Assembly (NCBI RefSeq): GCF_001635455.1
Contig: NZ_LWEH01000214.1
Location: forward strand, 62,001 to 126,000
Source: Vibrio sp. HI00D65
GTDB taxonomy: Bacteria; Pseudomonadota; Gammaproteobacteria; Enterobacterales; Vibrionaceae
Length of the DNA stretch: 64,000 nucleotides
Direction of reading: 5' to 3'
How positions within the stretch are numbered: position 1 is the stretch's first letter; every line of letters starts with the position of its first letter. The position numbers were made by a program, and so were the translations under genes. Positions 10,199 to 20,649 of the stretch are shown piece after piece. The notes beneath the pieces are model-generated. The model was not told the origin of the DNA. It ran no database searches and saw nothing but the letters and a program-made list of their open reading frames with translations.

Positions 10199-10837
10199 CT
10201 ACACTTCAATCCAATTAAATTATTTTCTTCTAATTCACTCATCATACCACTAGTAAAGGCGAGCGGAAACACCCTCAAAAATTTTACTCTCCCAAAACAC
10301 CACTAGAGTTAAAACTCTAAAGGTGACCTCATGTTTTCACCTAAGATTTGCCAAGCAAGTCTCTATAAATCACTATTTAAACAAAGTTTTAACACAATAA
10401 ATTCACTTTAAAATCATAGACATTAGCCATATTTTCGAAGCTATCAAATTACAACATTAAGTTGTAATAATCATATATAAACCGTCTTTATTCTGTAAAT
10501 TTCAATCATTTCGCTGAAATATTGATTCTAGTCGGTTTTTATTACATTTTAAGTGGTATGCTTCCGCTACTTTGATCGCGTTTCTCACACAAAAAAGACG
10601 TATTTTAGGTGCTACAGGGCTTTTCCTGTTGACTAAATGTTATCTAAGAGTAAAGTTGCGCTCAAAATAAGCAGTGCTTGAGTCTCTAAGGGAGTGACTT
10701 GGCAAGACCACAGAACGTTACATGGAATGTAGTTTTTCTAAGTCACTGTTAGTTATAGTTTTTAACACTTTCTATAGCTCGATTCTCAAAATGTTGTATT
10801 GCTTGTCTATTCATAATCAACATAAAAGAGTATTAAC
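10199..10837. other. fadR-nhaB divergent intergenic region
   Basis: 639 bases with no credible gene; the one 67-codon frame (10722-10925) overlaps the start of nhaB and is not convincing. The stretch is AT-rich and must carry both divergent promoters. A perfect inverted repeat at 10448-10468 is listed separately. I could not recognise a FadR operator with confidence. Confidence 0.6.
10448..10468. repeat. Perfect inverted repeat in the fadR-nhaB intergenic region
   Basis: ATTACAAC, five bases (ATTAA), GTTGTAAT: two perfect 8-base arms, no T run after it. The form is that of an operator for a dimeric regulator, but the regulator is not identified. Confidence 0.4.
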
Positions 10838-12430
10838 ATGCCGATGTCTCTCGGAAACGCTTTTATCAAGAATTTCCTTGGTAAAGCTCCTGATTGGTAT
10901 AAACTTGCCATCATTTCCTTTTTAATCATCAACCCGTTTGTTTTCTTCCTAGTTGACCCATTTGTAGCGGGTTGGCTATTAGTGGTTGAGTTTATTTTCA
11001 CCCTAGCTATGGCTCTCAAATGCTACCCTCTTCAACCGGGTGGTTTATTGGCAATTCAAGCCGTTGCAATTGGCATGACCAAGCCTGAAATGGTTTATCA
11101 TGAGCTCCAAGCAAACCTTCCTGTATTACTCTTATTAGTATTCATGGTTGCTGGCATTTACTTCATGAAAGAACTTCTTCTGTTCATTTTCACGAAGATA
11201 CTGCTCGGCATTCGTTCGAAAATAATGCTTTCTGTTGCATTTTGTGTGGCAGCAGCATTCCTATCTGCTTTCCTAGATGCACTGACTGTAATCGCAGTTG
11301 TGATCAGCGTGGCAGTGGGTTTCTACTCGATTTACCACAAAGTAGCATCAGGTAAAGGCTCTAACTCTGCACACGACCACACTCACGATGAAGAAATCTC
11401 TGAGCTAACTCGTGAAGACTTAGAGGACTACCGTGCTTTCTTACGTTCACTACTGATGCACGCTGGTGTAGGTACCGCGCTAGGTGGTGTAATGACCATG
11501 GTAGGTGAACCACAGAACTTGGTAATTGCTAAGCAAGCAGGCTGGGAATTCGGTGAGTTCATCATTCGTATGCTTCCAGTAACACTGCCTGTTTTCTTCT
11601 GCGGCATTCTAACCTGTGCTCTTGTAGAGAAATTCAAAGTATTTGGTTACGGCGCAAAACTGCCAAACAACGTTCGTCAAATCCTTGTCGAGTTCGATAA
11701 CACACAAAAAGCGAGCCGTACTAAACAAGACGTAGCAAAACTTTGGGTTCAAAGTGCTATCGCAGTATGGCTAATTGTTGGCTTGGCACTTCACGTTGCT
11801 GAAGTTGGTTTGATTGGTCTATCAGTTATCATTTTAGCTACTGCGTTTACTGGTGTAATCGAAGAACACTCTATGGGTAAAGCGTTTGAAGAAGCGCTAC
11901 CGTTTACCGCGCTTCTTGCTGTTTTCTTCGCTGTCGTTGCAGTAATTATCGACCAAGCACTATTTAAGCCAGTAATAGATGCGGTACTTCACGTTGAAGA
12001 TAAAGGCACACAACTTGCCCTCTTCTATGTAGCCAACGGTATTCTATCGATGGTTTCAGATAACGTATTCGTAGGTACGGTTTACATCAACGAAGTGAAA
12101 ACTGCATTGATTGAAGGCATTATCACTCGTGACCAGTTCGACCTACTAGCTGTTGCTATCAACACAGGTACTAACCTACCTTCAGTTGCAACACCAAACG
12201 GCCAAGCTGCGTTCCTATTCTTATTGACGTCAGCACTTGCTCCGTTAATTCGACTGTCTTACGGCCGTATGGTAATCATGGCGCTGCCATACACTATCGT
12301 ACTGGCACTGGTTGGTCTTGCAGGCATGATATACTTCGTGGAACCGATGACAGCGTGGTTCTATGACGCTGGCTGGATCATTCAGCGTACAGGTGAAGCG
12401 GTTACTCCAGTGATATCTGGTGGTCACTAA
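10838..12430 (+). CDS. nhaB: Na+/H+ antiporter NhaB
   Basis: This 530-residue inner-membrane protein exchanges protons for internal Na+ and matters for sodium and pH homeostasis in marine vibrios. It has about twelve hydrophobic segments and a charged, histidine-rich loop ([18 protein letters not shown], about residues 178-195). The family's conserved blocks are visible: [43 protein letters not shown] and [28 protein letters not shown]. Length matches V. alginolyticus and E. coli NhaB. Divergent from fadR and followed by dsbB, the same order as in E. coli (fadR-nhaB-dsbB). Confidence 0.97.
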   Translation: MPMSLGNAFIKNFLGKAPDWYKLAIISFLIINPFVFFLVDPFVAGWLLVVEFIFTLAMALKCYPLQPGGLLAIQAVAIGMTKPEMVYHELQANLPVLLLLVFMVAGIYFMKELLLFIFTKILLGIRSKIMLSVAFCVAAAFLSAFLDALTVIAVVISVAVGFYSIYHKVASGKGSNSAHDHTHDEEISELTREDLEDYRAFLRSLLMHAGVGTALGGVMTMVGEPQNLVIAKQAGWEFGEFIIRMLPVTLPVFFCGILTCALVEKFKVFGYGAKLPNNVRQILVEFDNTQKASRTKQDVAKLWVQSAIAVWLIVGLALHVAEVGLIGLSVIILATAFTGVIEEHSMGKAFEEALPFTALLAVFFAVVAVIIDQALFKPVIDAVLHVEDKGTQLALFYVANGILSMVSDNVFVGTVYINEVKTALIEGIITRDQFDLLAVAINTGTNLPSVATPNGQAAFLFLLTSALAPLIRLSYGRMVIMALPYTIVLALVGLAGMIYFVEPMTAWFYDAGWIIQRTGEAVTPVISGGH

Positions 12431-12510
12431 GCTACACACTGTGTCGCAAAGCACAAAATGTGTAACTCACTAATCAAAAATATTAGTTGATTAGGAAACT
12501 TATCCAAGAT

Positions 12511-12546
12511 AAAAAGCTCTGAGTATTCAGGGCTTTTTTATTTTTT
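12511..12546 (+). terminator. Terminator of nhaB
   Basis: AAAAGCTCTGA, four-base loop, TCAGGGCTTTTTT followed by more T. It lies between nhaB and dsbB. Confidence 0.8.
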
Positions 12547-12562
12547 AGACGGGATTTAATTC

Positions 12563-13087
12563 GTGAACTTTTTTGTAATGCTCAAAGACTTCTCTAAGGG
12601 ACGTTTATCTTGGCTTTTACTGCTGGCTTTTGTTGTATTTTTTGAGGCATGTGCCCTTTTCTTCCAGCATGTCACGATGCTTGGCCCTTGTGTCATGTGT
12701 ATCTATGAGCGTGTGGCAATGCTTGCTATTGGTGTCGCAGCAATCATAGGCGCCATTGCCCCTAATAACCCTGTATCGCGCTGGCTTGGACTTGCTGGCT
12801 GGGGATTTGGCGCATACAAAGGTTTAACGTTGGCTTTGGAGCACGTTGATTATCAGTTCAATCCGTCTCCATTTGCGACCTGTGACTTATTCGTAACCTT
12901 CCCTAGCTGGGCACCTCTAAACCAATGGGCTCCGTGGATGTTTGAAGCCTACGGCGACTGCAGTAAGGTCGTATGGCAGTTCTTGTCGCTTTCTATGCCG
13001 CAATGGCTTGTCATAATCTTTGCGGGCAACTTAGTAGCGTTCGGTTTCGTGGTAATTTCTCAATTCGTTAAATCCAAGAACGACTAA
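12563..13087 (+). CDS. dsbB: Disulfide bond formation protein B
   Basis: A 174-residue inner-membrane protein that reoxidises periplasmic DsbA and passes electrons to quinone. Four membrane helices are visible. The first periplasmic loop has the redox pair C43 and C46 (GPCVMCIYER) and the second loop has C107 and C133 (FATCDLF, YGDCSK), the standard four cysteines. The start is taken as GTG at 12563 because an ACGGGA ribosome-site-like stretch precedes it; an ATG at 12578 is an alternative without a clear site. Confidence 0.95.
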   Translation: MNFFVMLKDFSKGRLSWLLLLAFVVFFEACALFFQHVTMLGPCVMCIYERVAMLAIGVAAIIGAIAPNNPVSRWLGLAGWGFGAYKGLTLALEHVDYQFNPSPFATCDLFVTFPSWAPLNQWAPWMFEAYGDCSKVVWQFLSLSMPQWLVIIFAGNLVAFGFVVISQFVKSKND

Positions 13088-13105
13088 TCACTCTCGCTTT
13101 ACAAA

Positions 13106-13139
13106 ACTAAAAAGTCGACCTTAGGGTCGACTTTTTAGT
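13106..13139. terminator. Bidirectional terminator between dsbB and the YecA-like gene
   Basis: A perfect 15-bp stem ACTAAAAAGTCGACC / GGTCGACTTTTTAGT with a four-base loop, between convergent genes. Confidence 0.88.
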
Positions 13140-13176
13140 ATCGGGTCTGTCTTACGCTTTAGAGCGCAGTAAACGA

Positions 13177-13797
13177 TTAACTGTTCTTACCACAGCATTG
13201 CTTGAACTTTTTACCGCTTTCACACGGACAAGCATCGTTACGACCGATATCTTTAAATGGATTCACGCTCTGCGACTTATTACCGAGCATCGCTTCATCA
13301 GCAGCCAATGCAACCTCAGAAATCATTAAGTCAACTTGGCCAACAAGATCAGCAAGTGCTGGCGGGTTCTCTAGTCCAGCCGTAAACATTTGCTGCTGAG
13401 TCTGCTCTTCATCAATCGCAAGCATCAATGTCGTCAGTAAAGCTTGTAGCATACGTAGTGTGCCATCAGCGACACTCACAGTTTGCCATTGCTCTTCAAC
13501 GGTTGGCCACACCATCATGAAGCCTTCTGCGAAATCAGCGAACAGCTCGGTAAAATCGCCTTCAGAAAGTACATCTGTAAGTAAGTATTCACTACGCTGA
13601 ATAAGATTGTGTTGGCGATTGATCTGTTCTGTCACGATTGCCACAAGCGCTTCACCTGCTTCTGGAGCAATGATCGCAAGCCACGCTTCAGGCTCTAGCG
13701 GCTTAGTGGCTAGGTTAGAAGCAAGAATGGCCCCTTCAAAAAACTGCGGGGTAATGTCTGTAATTGATTCTGGTAGGCTTAATAATTGATATGTCAT
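13177..13797 (-). CDS. YecA/UPF0149-family protein with C-terminal SEC-C metal-binding motif
   Basis: A 206-residue cytoplasmic protein. The first 180 residues are the helical UPF0149/YgfB-like domain ([24 protein letters not shown]...). The last 20 residues are a SEC-C zinc motif, with [17 protein letters not shown] as in the tail of SecA and YecA. In SecA this motif binds zinc and contacts SecB and ribosomes; YecA-type proteins are also reported to associate with ribosomes, so a translation- or export-linked role is plausible but not shown here. Stands alone between dsbB and dusC. Confidence 0.85.
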   Translation of the reverse strand: MTYQLLSLPESITDITPQFFEGAILASNLATKPLEPEAWLAIIAPEAGEALVAIVTEQINRQHNLIQRSEYLLTDVLSEGDFTELFADFAEGFMMVWPTVEEQWQTVSVADGTLRMLQALLTTLMLAIDEEQTQQQMFTAGLENPPALADLVGQVDLMISEVALAADEAMLGNKSQSVNPFKDIGRNDACPCESGKKFKQCCGKNS

Positions 13798-13977
13798 GAA
13801 AGCTCTGGATATTGGGGCATTTTCAATATTATAACGCTATCACGTGCGATATGTCGCCTTTAACACATAGAGCCGCTCACCATATAGGCAAAGCCACACT
13901 CATAGTGACAAACATGTAGGCAAGCCGTACAATCACGCCTCTTTATTTTCAGGACAGAGATGTTTCGGTAGATCAGC

Positions 13978-14934
13978 ATGCGAGTAATACTTGGCCCTAT
14001 GGAGGGCGTTCTAGACCACCTAATGCGTGAAATTCTCACTGAGCTCAATGATTACGATCTCTGCGTAACCGAATTCGTGCGTGTTACTGATCAACTATTG
14101 CCGCCGCATGTATTCCATCGCTTGTGTCCTGAGCTTCATCAAGGCTCTCAAACGATGGCGGGCGTTCCTGTCCATATACAGTTACTCGGTCAACACCCGA
14201 AATGGATGGCAGAAAATGCGATTCAAGCTGCGAACCTTGGTGCCAAAGGTATCGATCTAAACTTCGGTTGCCCAGCAAAAGCGGTAAATAAGAGTAACGG
14301 TGGCGCATCTTTACTGAAAGAACCTGAGCTTATCTACCAAGTTGTTAAAGCGACCCGAGAAGCCGTTCCTGAGCACATCCCTGTTTCCGCTAAAATTCGT
14401 TTAGGCTGGGAACACCCAGATGAGTGCTTTGAGATTGTCGATGCGATTGAACAAGCCAAAGCGGACGAACTAACAGTCCATGCAAGAACCAAAACCGGTG
14501 GCTACAAGGCAAGTGAAATCAAGTGGGATTACATTAATCAGATCCGCCAGAAGACATCGCTACCTTTGATCGCGAATGGCGAAATATGGAATTATCAAGA
14601 CGGTCAAGATTGCATTAAAACGACAGGTGTCGATTCACTCATGGTATGCCGAGGCGCATTCAACGTTCCAAACCTTGGTAACGTGGTCAAGCACAACCAT
14701 CAGCCAATGCCATGGATAGAGGTTATTGCTCTGCTGTTGCGCTATTCAGAGTTCGAAATTGAGGGCGATAAAGGTCTTTACTATCCAAACCGTGTAAAAC
14801 AGTGGTTTGTGTACCTGCGTAAAGAGTACCCAGAAGCGGAAGAACTGTTCCGAGAAATCAGAACCTACAAAAAAGCCGCGCCTATTGTCGAGCAGATCAA
14901 ACGCTACCAAGAGCTGTACAATCAGCCTGCATAG
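13978..14934 (+). CDS. dusC: tRNA-dihydrouridine(16) synthase DusC
   Basis: A 318-residue FMN-dependent TIM-barrel enzyme that reduces uridine to dihydrouridine at position 16 of tRNA. The N-terminal [13 protein letters not shown], the active-site block [23 protein letters not shown] (catalytic C98) and [13 protein letters not shown] are characteristic of Dus proteins; the overall pattern and length fit DusC rather than DusA or DusB. The ATG at 13978 directly precedes the conserved flavin-binding strand, so the start is well supported. Confidence 0.92.
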   Translation: MRVILGPMEGVLDHLMREILTELNDYDLCVTEFVRVTDQLLPPHVFHRLCPELHQGSQTMAGVPVHIQLLGQHPKWMAENAIQAANLGAKGIDLNFGCPAKAVNKSNGGASLLKEPELIYQVVKATREAVPEHIPVSAKIRLGWEHPDECFEIVDAIEQAKADELTVHARTKTGGYKASEIKWDYINQIRQKTSLPLIANGEIWNYQDGQDCIKTTGVDSLMVCRGAFNVPNLGNVVKHNHQPMPWIEVIALLLRYSEFEIEGDKGLYYPNRVKQWFVYLRKEYPEAEELFREIRTYKKAAPIVEQIKRYQELYNQPA

Positions 14935-15032
14935 ATCTCCCCTCTCGAACTGTCTATTTAAGCATTTCGACTGAACAACGTGGCTAGAATTCAATACGAT
15001 CTTTACCGGTCGTTATAGCCACGTAAAGCTTC

Positions 15033-16001
15033 TCATTGCTGATGTAGCTTCGCCCGTTCCACCACAGATTCAGGTATCGTCACACCCAATTTTTGAGCAG
15101 CCTCTAAGTTCACCACCAATTGCGAACTCTGGGCTGTCTTTACACTCAACTTGCCAGGCTTTTGCCCATTCAAAATCGCGGCAACATAATCGGCGGTTTG
15201 TACACCAACGTCGTAATAATCAAGGCCCAAACCTGCTATAGCTCCCTTGCTAACATAAGACGTCGCACCCGCCACTACCGGAATGCCCTCTTGGTTTGCC
15301 GCTTTAATAAGGCCTTCCACACCACTAGCCACCGTATTGTCGGTCAGCGCATAGATGACATCAGATCGCTTTGCCAATAATTCTGCTTTTGATTCCACAT
15401 CTCCGATGGTCAACGCTTTTTCAGTATGAAGCTCATAGCCAAAGTCTCGGCTTGCTGTCTTAAGTAACGCAATTAAGGCAACAGCGTTCGATTCAGCCGG
15501 GTTATAAACCACACCGATGGAGTTAGCCTCTGGCAACAACTCTTTGATCAATGAGACATGCTGAACAATCGGGGATAGATCAGAAAGACCGGTTACATTT
15601 CGCCCTGGTTTTTCGAGTTGTTTGACAAGCCTTGCACCGATAGGATCTGTGACAGCCGTGAATACGATAGGAATAGACCGAGTTGCCGAAACCAGCGCCT
15701 GTGAGCTTGGCGTCGCGATACCGACCAACACATGAGGATTTTCGCTGACGAGCTCTCTGGCTATTTTCGCTGCCTGCGCTGGATTGCCTTCCGCCATTTC
15801 GTAAGAAAACTCGAGATTTTTCCCAGGCTCATAACCTTTTGCTCTTAGCCCTTCGAGTAGCCCCATACGTGTCGCATTCAAATCGAGATGATCAACAACT
15901 TGTGAAACCGACACTTTCGCAAAATTTGCCATCGCGCAGCCAGCCCAAAGCAACAGTGAACAACTCAGCACTGCCGTTAATACTTTATTTACTGCACCCA
16001 T
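15033..16001 (-). CDS. Orphan ABC-transporter substrate-binding protein (TrpX-like family)
   Basis: A 322-residue exported protein with an N-terminal signal sequence (NKVLTAVLSCSLLLWAGCAMA, with the AMA-N cut likely; the Cys in AGCA leaves a lipoprotein reading open). The rest is the ABC_sub_bind fold (DUF534/TrpX type): SVSQVVDHLDLNATRMGLLEGLRAKGY, VGIATPSSQALVSATRSIPIVFTAVTDPIGA, and GLDYYDVGVQTADYVAAILNG. Ligands known for this family include aromatic amino acids; the ligand here is unknown. The start at 16001 has AGGGAG at good spacing; the in-frame start at 16019 does not. No permease or ATPase gene is adjacent, so its membrane partners are elsewhere or it works as a sensor. Confidence 0.85.
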   Translation of the reverse strand: MGAVNKVLTAVLSCSLLLWAGCAMANFAKVSVSQVVDHLDLNATRMGLLEGLRAKGYEPGKNLEFSYEMAEGNPAQAAKIARELVSENPHVLVGIATPSSQALVSATRSIPIVFTAVTDPIGARLVKQLEKPGRNVTGLSDLSPIVQHVSLIKELLPEANSIGVVYNPAESNAVALIALLKTASRDFGYELHTEKALTIGDVESKAELLAKRSDVIYALTDNTVASGVEGLIKAANQEGIPVVAGATSYVSKGAIAGLGLDYYDVGVQTADYVAAILNGQKPGKLSVKTAQSSQLVVNLEAAQKLGVTIPESVVERAKLHQQ

Positions 16002-16272
16002 TAACACTCCCTGAATCAAGCTTCCATTGTTATTGCTCGTTCAAAGAGAACAACACCAAATCACTATTGATAGTATTAGCAGTAGTGATTGATAAGTTGA
16101 AGTGATATTTAACAAAAGCACAACAAAGCTCGAGTTATGTGAGAAAAGCTAGGTTTGCTCTGGGATAAAATAAGAGACTGGATGAATAGGATATACAAGG
16201 ATAATAGCTGAGAGCAACCGAATGTGTGGAATATCGTTACTCTCAGGCCTATAGGGAATTTGAGGTGTTTTT

Positions 16273-16725
16273 TTAGAACCAACGCTCCATTGCCGACTTA
16301 TCTAGCTGGCGGAAAGCGCGATTAAGGATAATAGCGAGTTCTTTATAACGAGGGCGGGGCTTCATTGGTTCTAATGCAAAACCTGTTTCGGTGATCTTTT
16401 CGTGCAGCTCACGATACCAAGACACCAAAGCCGGCGGAAGTTGCGTGTTTGAGCGGTTACCTAACCACCACATGCCTTGAAGTGGTAGGCTAATAGCGAA
16501 CAAAGCCATAACCACAGCTTGTGGCATTGCTTGGTAGTTATTAAAAACCATTTGTGTCAGAACACTGATAGCAGCGATCGCAGGCATCACCTTAACACCA
16601 AAGCGCGTCGCTTTAATGATGCGTTGCTCTGGGAAAATAGCGTTTAACTCTTTTCGAACAGGCCAGAGATCCATGTACTTTTGGCCATCTTTTAAACTGC
16701 CAGCTAAACCAACTCTATTGCTCAT
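16273..16725 (-). CDS. yfbV: UPF0208 membrane protein YfbV
   Basis: A 150-residue inner-membrane protein with two predicted helices ([16 protein letters not shown], about residues 48-63, and [19 protein letters not shown], about 70-88) and a hydrophilic C-terminal half. It matches YfbV (UPF0208) in length and pattern. In E. coli the gene also lies directly upstream of and divergent to ackA-pta, and the same layout is seen here. The molecular function is unknown; a link to chromosome organisation (Ter region) was reported for E. coli YfbV. Confidence 0.88.
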   Translation of the reverse strand: MSNRVGLAGSLKDGQKYMDLWPVRKELNAIFPEQRIIKATRFGVKVMPAIAAISVLTQMVFNNYQAMPQAVVMALFAISLPLQGMWWLGNRSNTQLPPALVSWYRELHEKITETGFALEPMKPRPRYKELAIILNRAFRQLDKSAMERWF

Positions 16726-17068
16726 ATGAGTCTCCCATTAAAAAAAAGTTGAAATCATCAACTAAAAACACAAAAATTTGACGAAAAATAATATTCTTTC
16801 AAATTTTTTTGTTATATTTGCACAATATCGCTATTATTTGCAGACCTCAATCTCATTGTTGCCCTTATTTACAATTTAAGCAACTTTGAGAAGACTTCTG
16901 CAAGGAATGCACAAGCCGCTTTTGCATAAAAGTGCGCTTTCACTTTAATACGGAAATTAACGTTTTTTTGACCAAGGTTAGTACGCAAGCTACCGAGCTT
17001 CGTCTATTCTTGAGATTAATTTTCATCCTTAACTGATTTCGATCAGAAAAATTAACAGGTAGTCATTA
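16726..17068. other. yfbV-ackA divergent intergenic region
   Basis: 343 bases, AT-rich, no gene. Two small symmetric sequences are visible: AGTTGA-5-TCAACT at 16748-16764, close to the yfbV start, and CTGAT-TTCG-ATCAG at 17033-17046 just upstream of the ackA ribosome site, which can fold as a short UUCG-capped hairpin in the ackA leader. The promoters must lie here, but I cannot assign them with confidence. Confidence 0.5.
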
Positions 17069-18265
17069 ATGTCTAAGCTAGTTTTAGTTTTAAACTGTGG
17101 TAGTTCTTCTCTTAAATTCGCTGTTGTTGATGCAGAAACAGGTGCAGAGCACCTAACTGGTCTTGCTGAGTGTCTAGGTCTTCCAGAAGCTCGTATGAAG
17201 TGGAAACTTGACGGCAAGCACGAAGCTCAACTAGGCGCGGGCGCAGCTCACGTAGAAGCACTATCTTTCATGGTAGAAACTATTCTTGCTTCTAAGCCTG
17301 AGCTTAAAGCTAACCTTGGCGCTATCGGTCACCGTATCGTACACGGCGGCGAGCAGTTCACTCAATCTGCACTAATCACAGATGATGTTCTTAAGGGTAT
17401 TCAAGACGCTGCGACTTTCGCACCTCTTCACAACCCAGCTCACCTAATCGGTATCGAAGCTGCTCAACAGAACTTCCCAGGCCTTAAAAACGTTGCTGTA
17501 TTTGACACTGCGTTCCACCAAACAATGCCTTCTGAGTCTTACCTATACGCTCTACCGTACAACCTGTACAAAGAGCACGGCATCCGTCGTTACGGCATGC
17601 ACGGTACTTCTCACCTATTCATCACTCGTGAAGTTGCAGGCCTACTAAACAAGCCAGTTGAAGAAGTTAACATCATCAACTGTCACCTAGGTAACGGCGC
17701 TTCTGTATGTGCAATCAAGAACGGTAAATCTGTAGACACTTCTATGGGTCTTACTCCTCTTGAAGGTCTTGTAATGGGTACTCGTTGTGGTGACCTAGAC
17801 CCTGCAATCATCTTCCACCTACATGACGCACTTGGTTACTCTGTTGAAGAAATCAACAACATGCTAACCAAAGAGTCTGGTCTTGCTGGTCTAACTGAAG
17901 TGACTTCTGACTGTCGTTTCGTTGAAGACAACTACGGTGAGAAAGAAGAAGCAACTCGTGCAATGGACGTATTCTGTCACCGTCTAGCTAAGTACGTAGC
18001 TGGTTACACTGCAAGTCTAGAAGGTCGTCTAGACGCAATCACTTTCACTGGCGGCATCGGCGAAAACTCTGGCCCAATCCGTGAAATGGTTCTAAACCGC
18101 CTAGGCATCTTCGGCATCGAAGTTGACGGTGAAGCTAACCTTAAAGCTCGTTTCGGCGGCGAAGGTACTATCACTACAGCTAACAGCCGTATCCCTGCAA
18201 TGGTTATCTCTACTAATGAAGAGCTAGTAATTGCTGAAGACACTGCGAAGCTAGCAGGTCTTTAA
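17069..18265 (+). CDS. ackA: Acetate kinase
   Basis: A 398-residue cytoplasmic enzyme that interconverts acetyl phosphate + ADP and acetate + ATP. N-terminal [12 protein letters not shown], the GHRIVHGG block, [19 protein letters not shown] and [11 protein letters not shown] are all family signatures. It is followed by pta on the same strand, as in most enteric bacteria and vibrios; acetyl phosphate made by the pair also acts as a phosphodonor for response regulators. The codon bias is very strong (high expression). A terminator-like hairpin sits between it and pta. Confidence 0.98.
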   Translation: MSKLVLVLNCGSSSLKFAVVDAETGAEHLTGLAECLGLPEARMKWKLDGKHEAQLGAGAAHVEALSFMVETILASKPELKANLGAIGHRIVHGGEQFTQSALITDDVLKGIQDAATFAPLHNPAHLIGIEAAQQNFPGLKNVAVFDTAFHQTMPSESYLYALPYNLYKEHGIRRYGMHGTSHLFITREVAGLLNKPVEEVNIINCHLGNGASVCAIKNGKSVDTSMGLTPLEGLVMGTRCGDLDPAIIFHLHDALGYSVEEINNMLTKESGLAGLTEVTSDCRFVEDNYGEKEEATRAMDVFCHRLAKYVAGYTASLEGRLDAITFTGGIGENSGPIREMVLNRLGIFGIEVDGEANLKARFGGEGTITTANSRIPAMVISTNEELVIAEDTAKLAGL

Positions 18266-18319
18266 TCAAAATTTGTACCGCTGGCTGTAACGAGCCGGCG
18301 GTCTTTTGATGAAAATGGG

Positions 18320-18377
18320 GCTCAGCTTCTATTCCTATTCCTACCCTTAAATAGGAATATGAAGTTGAGCTTTTTTA
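18320..18377 (+). terminator. Intrinsic terminator/attenuator between ackA and pta
   Basis: A long hairpin: bases 18320-18339 pair with 18350-18370 (one mismatch and one bulge over about 20 bp), followed by TTTTTT. It ends 28 bases before the pta start codon, so read-through or a separate promoter must feed pta. Confidence 0.7.
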
Positions 18378-18404
18378 ATCCAATAGCTAAAGGTACTCAT
18401 ACGA

Positions 18405-20570
18405 ATGTCTCGTACTATTATGCTTATCCCTACTAGTGCTGGTGTTGGTCTAACTAGCGCAAGCATGGGTGTTCTTCGCGCAATGGAGCGCAAGGGCGTT
18501 AAGGTTTCTTTCTACAAACCAATCTCTCAACCACGTTCTGGTGGTGATCAACCTGATCTAACTTCAACTATCGTTGGCACAAACAGCGATGTTAAGATCG
18601 GTCAACCTCTGGCGATGTCTGTTGCTGAAAGCCTAATCGGTAACGACAACATGGACGAGCTACTAGAAACTGTTGTTGAGCGTTACAACCAGATCAACAA
18701 AGATGCTGACGTAACACTTATCGAAGGTCTAGTACCAACTCGTAAGCACCCATTCGCTAACCAAGTGAACGCAGAAATTGCTGCAACACTAGGTGCAGAG
18801 ATTGTACTTGTTGCAACTCCAGGTACTGACAACCCAGCTCAACTTAAAGAGCGTATTGAAGTAGCATGTTCTAACTTCGGTGGCACTAAGAACAAAAACA
18901 TCTCTGGCGTTATCATCAACAAGCTTAACGCTCCGGTAGATGAAGCGGGCCGTACTCGCCCTGACCTATCTGAAATCTTTGACGATGCAGACAGCGCTCA
19001 GCAAAGTGAACTAAAAGTAATGGAGATCTTCAATACTTCTCCAATCCGTGTTCTTGGTTGTGTGCCTTGGAGCATCGAGCTAATCGCTACTCGTGCTGCA
19101 GACATGGCTTCTCATCTAAACGCTGAGATCATCAACGAAGGTGAACTGAATACTCGTCGTATTAAGAGCATCACTTTCTGTGCACGTTCTCTACCGAACA
19201 TGATTGAACACTTCAAGCCAGGTTCACTACTTGTGACTTCGGCTGACCGCCCTGACGTTATCGTTGCAGCAGCACTTGCAGCAATGAACGGCGTTGAGAT
19301 TGGTGCTGTTCTTCTAACTGGTGGTTACGATATCCCTGCGGAAATCCAAGACTTAATCAAGCCTGCTCTAGAGGCTGGTCTTCCAATCTTTAAAGCACAA
19401 GGTAACACTTGGCAGACATCTCTAAACCTACAGAGCTTCAGCCTAGAAGTACCAGCCGACGATAAAGAGCGTATCGAGTTCATCAACGAACACGTTGCGG
19501 GTCACATCGATGGCAACTGGATTGAGTCAATGACGGAAGGTACTGAGAAGTCTCGTCGCCTAAGCCCACCAGCATTCCGTTACCAACTAACTGAGTTCGC
19601 TCGTAAAGCTGGCAAACGTATCGTTCTTCCTGAAGGTGATGAGCCACGTACAGTTAAAGCTGCAGCTATCTGTGCTGAGCGCGGCATCGCTGAATGTGTG
19701 CTTCTAGGTAACCCTGACGAAATCCGTCGCGTTGCTGCACAACAAGGCGTTGAGCTAGGTGCTGGCGTAACAATCATCAACTCTGATGAAGTACGTGAAA
19801 ACTACGTGGCTCGTCTAGTTGAACTACGTGGCGCGAAAGGCATGACTGAAGTTGTTGCTCGTGAGAAGCTACAAGATTCAGTATTCCTAGGCACAATGAT
19901 GCTTGAGAACGACGAAGTAGACGGTCTAGTTTCTGGTGCGGTTCACACCACAGCAAACACTATCGTTCCTCCGTTCCAAATCATCAAGACTGCACCAGAT
20001 GCGTCTATCGTATCTTCTGTATTCTTCATGCTACTGCCTGACCAAGTTCTGGTTTACGGTGACTGTGCGATCAACCCAGATCCAACAGCGGAACAGCTTG
20101 CTGAAATCGCTATCCAATCTGCAGATTCTGCTGCGGCATTTGGTATCGACCCACGCGTTGCTATGATCTCTTACTCTACTGGTGAATCTGGTAAGGGTGC
20201 AGACGTAGATAAAGTACGTGAAGCAACTAAGATTGCTCAAGAGAAGCGTCCTGATCTAGTGATCGACGGTCCTCTACAGTACGATGCTGCCATCATGGAA
20301 AACGTTGCTGCTTCTAAGGCGCCAAACTCTCCAGTAGCTGGTAAAGCGACTGTATTCGTATTCCCAGACCTAAACACTGGTAACACGACTTACAAAGCAG
20401 TACAACGTTCAGCAGATCTAGTATCAATCGGTCCAATGCTTCAAGGTATGCGCAAGCCAGTAAATGACTTGTCTCGTGGTGCTCTAGTAGACGATATCGT
20501 GTACACAGTAGCTCTAACGGCTATCCAAGCAGACCAAGCTGCACAAGCTGAAGAAAAAGTAGTTAACTAA
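18405..20570 (+). CDS. pta: Phosphate acetyltransferase (long, three-domain form)
   Basis: A 721-residue enzyme converting acetyl-CoA + phosphate to acetyl phosphate + CoA. The N-terminal third is a P-loop-like BioD-type domain ([35 protein letters not shown]), the middle is a DRTGG domain (about residues 225-335), and the C-terminal 330 residues are the catalytic PTA_PTB domain ([54 protein letters not shown]). The length matches the E. coli-type enzyme (714), whose N-terminal part is regulatory. It works with AckA. Confidence 0.98.
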   Translation: MSRTIMLIPTSAGVGLTSASMGVLRAMERKGVKVSFYKPISQPRSGGDQPDLTSTIVGTNSDVKIGQPLAMSVAESLIGNDNMDELLETVVERYNQINKDADVTLIEGLVPTRKHPFANQVNAEIAATLGAEIVLVATPGTDNPAQLKERIEVACSNFGGTKNKNISGVIINKLNAPVDEAGRTRPDLSEIFDDADSAQQSELKVMEIFNTSPIRVLGCVPWSIELIATRAADMASHLNAEIINEGELNTRRIKSITFCARSLPNMIEHFKPGSLLVTSADRPDVIVAAALAAMNGVEIGAVLLTGGYDIPAEIQDLIKPALEAGLPIFKAQGNTWQTSLNLQSFSLEVPADDKERIEFINEHVAGHIDGNWIESMTEGTEKSRRLSPPAFRYQLTEFARKAGKRIVLPEGDEPRTVKAAAICAERGIAECVLLGNPDEIRRVAAQQGVELGAGVTIINSDEVRENYVARLVELRGAKGMTEVVAREKLQDSVFLGTMMLENDEVDGLVSGAVHTTANTIVPPFQIIKTAPDASIVSSVFFMLLPDQVLVYGDCAINPDPTAEQLAEIAIQSADSAAAFGIDPRVAMISYSTGESGKGADVDKVREATKIAQEKRPDLVIDGPLQYDAAIMENVAASKAPNSPVAGKATVFVFPDLNTGNTTYKAVQRSADLVSIGPMLQGMRKPVNDLSRGALVDDIVYTVALTAIQADQAAQAEEKVVN

Positions 20571-20589
20571 TTTTTCTTTTTCAGAAAGC

Positions 20590-20621
20590 AAAAACCCTAG
20601 ATGTTTATCTAGGGTTTTTTT
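20590..20621 (+). terminator. Terminator of pta
   Basis: AAAACCCTAGAT, four-base loop, ATCTAGGGTTTTTTT: a perfect stem with a T run. Confidence 0.88.
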
Positions 20622-20649
20622 ATGTCTGGATTTATCGGAACAGGTAACC

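Noticed and set aside
16748..16764. FNR box upstream of ackA
   Set aside because: The arms TTGA/TCAA are there but the spacing is one base short of TTGAT-4-ATCAA and it lies next to the yfbV start, far from ackA.
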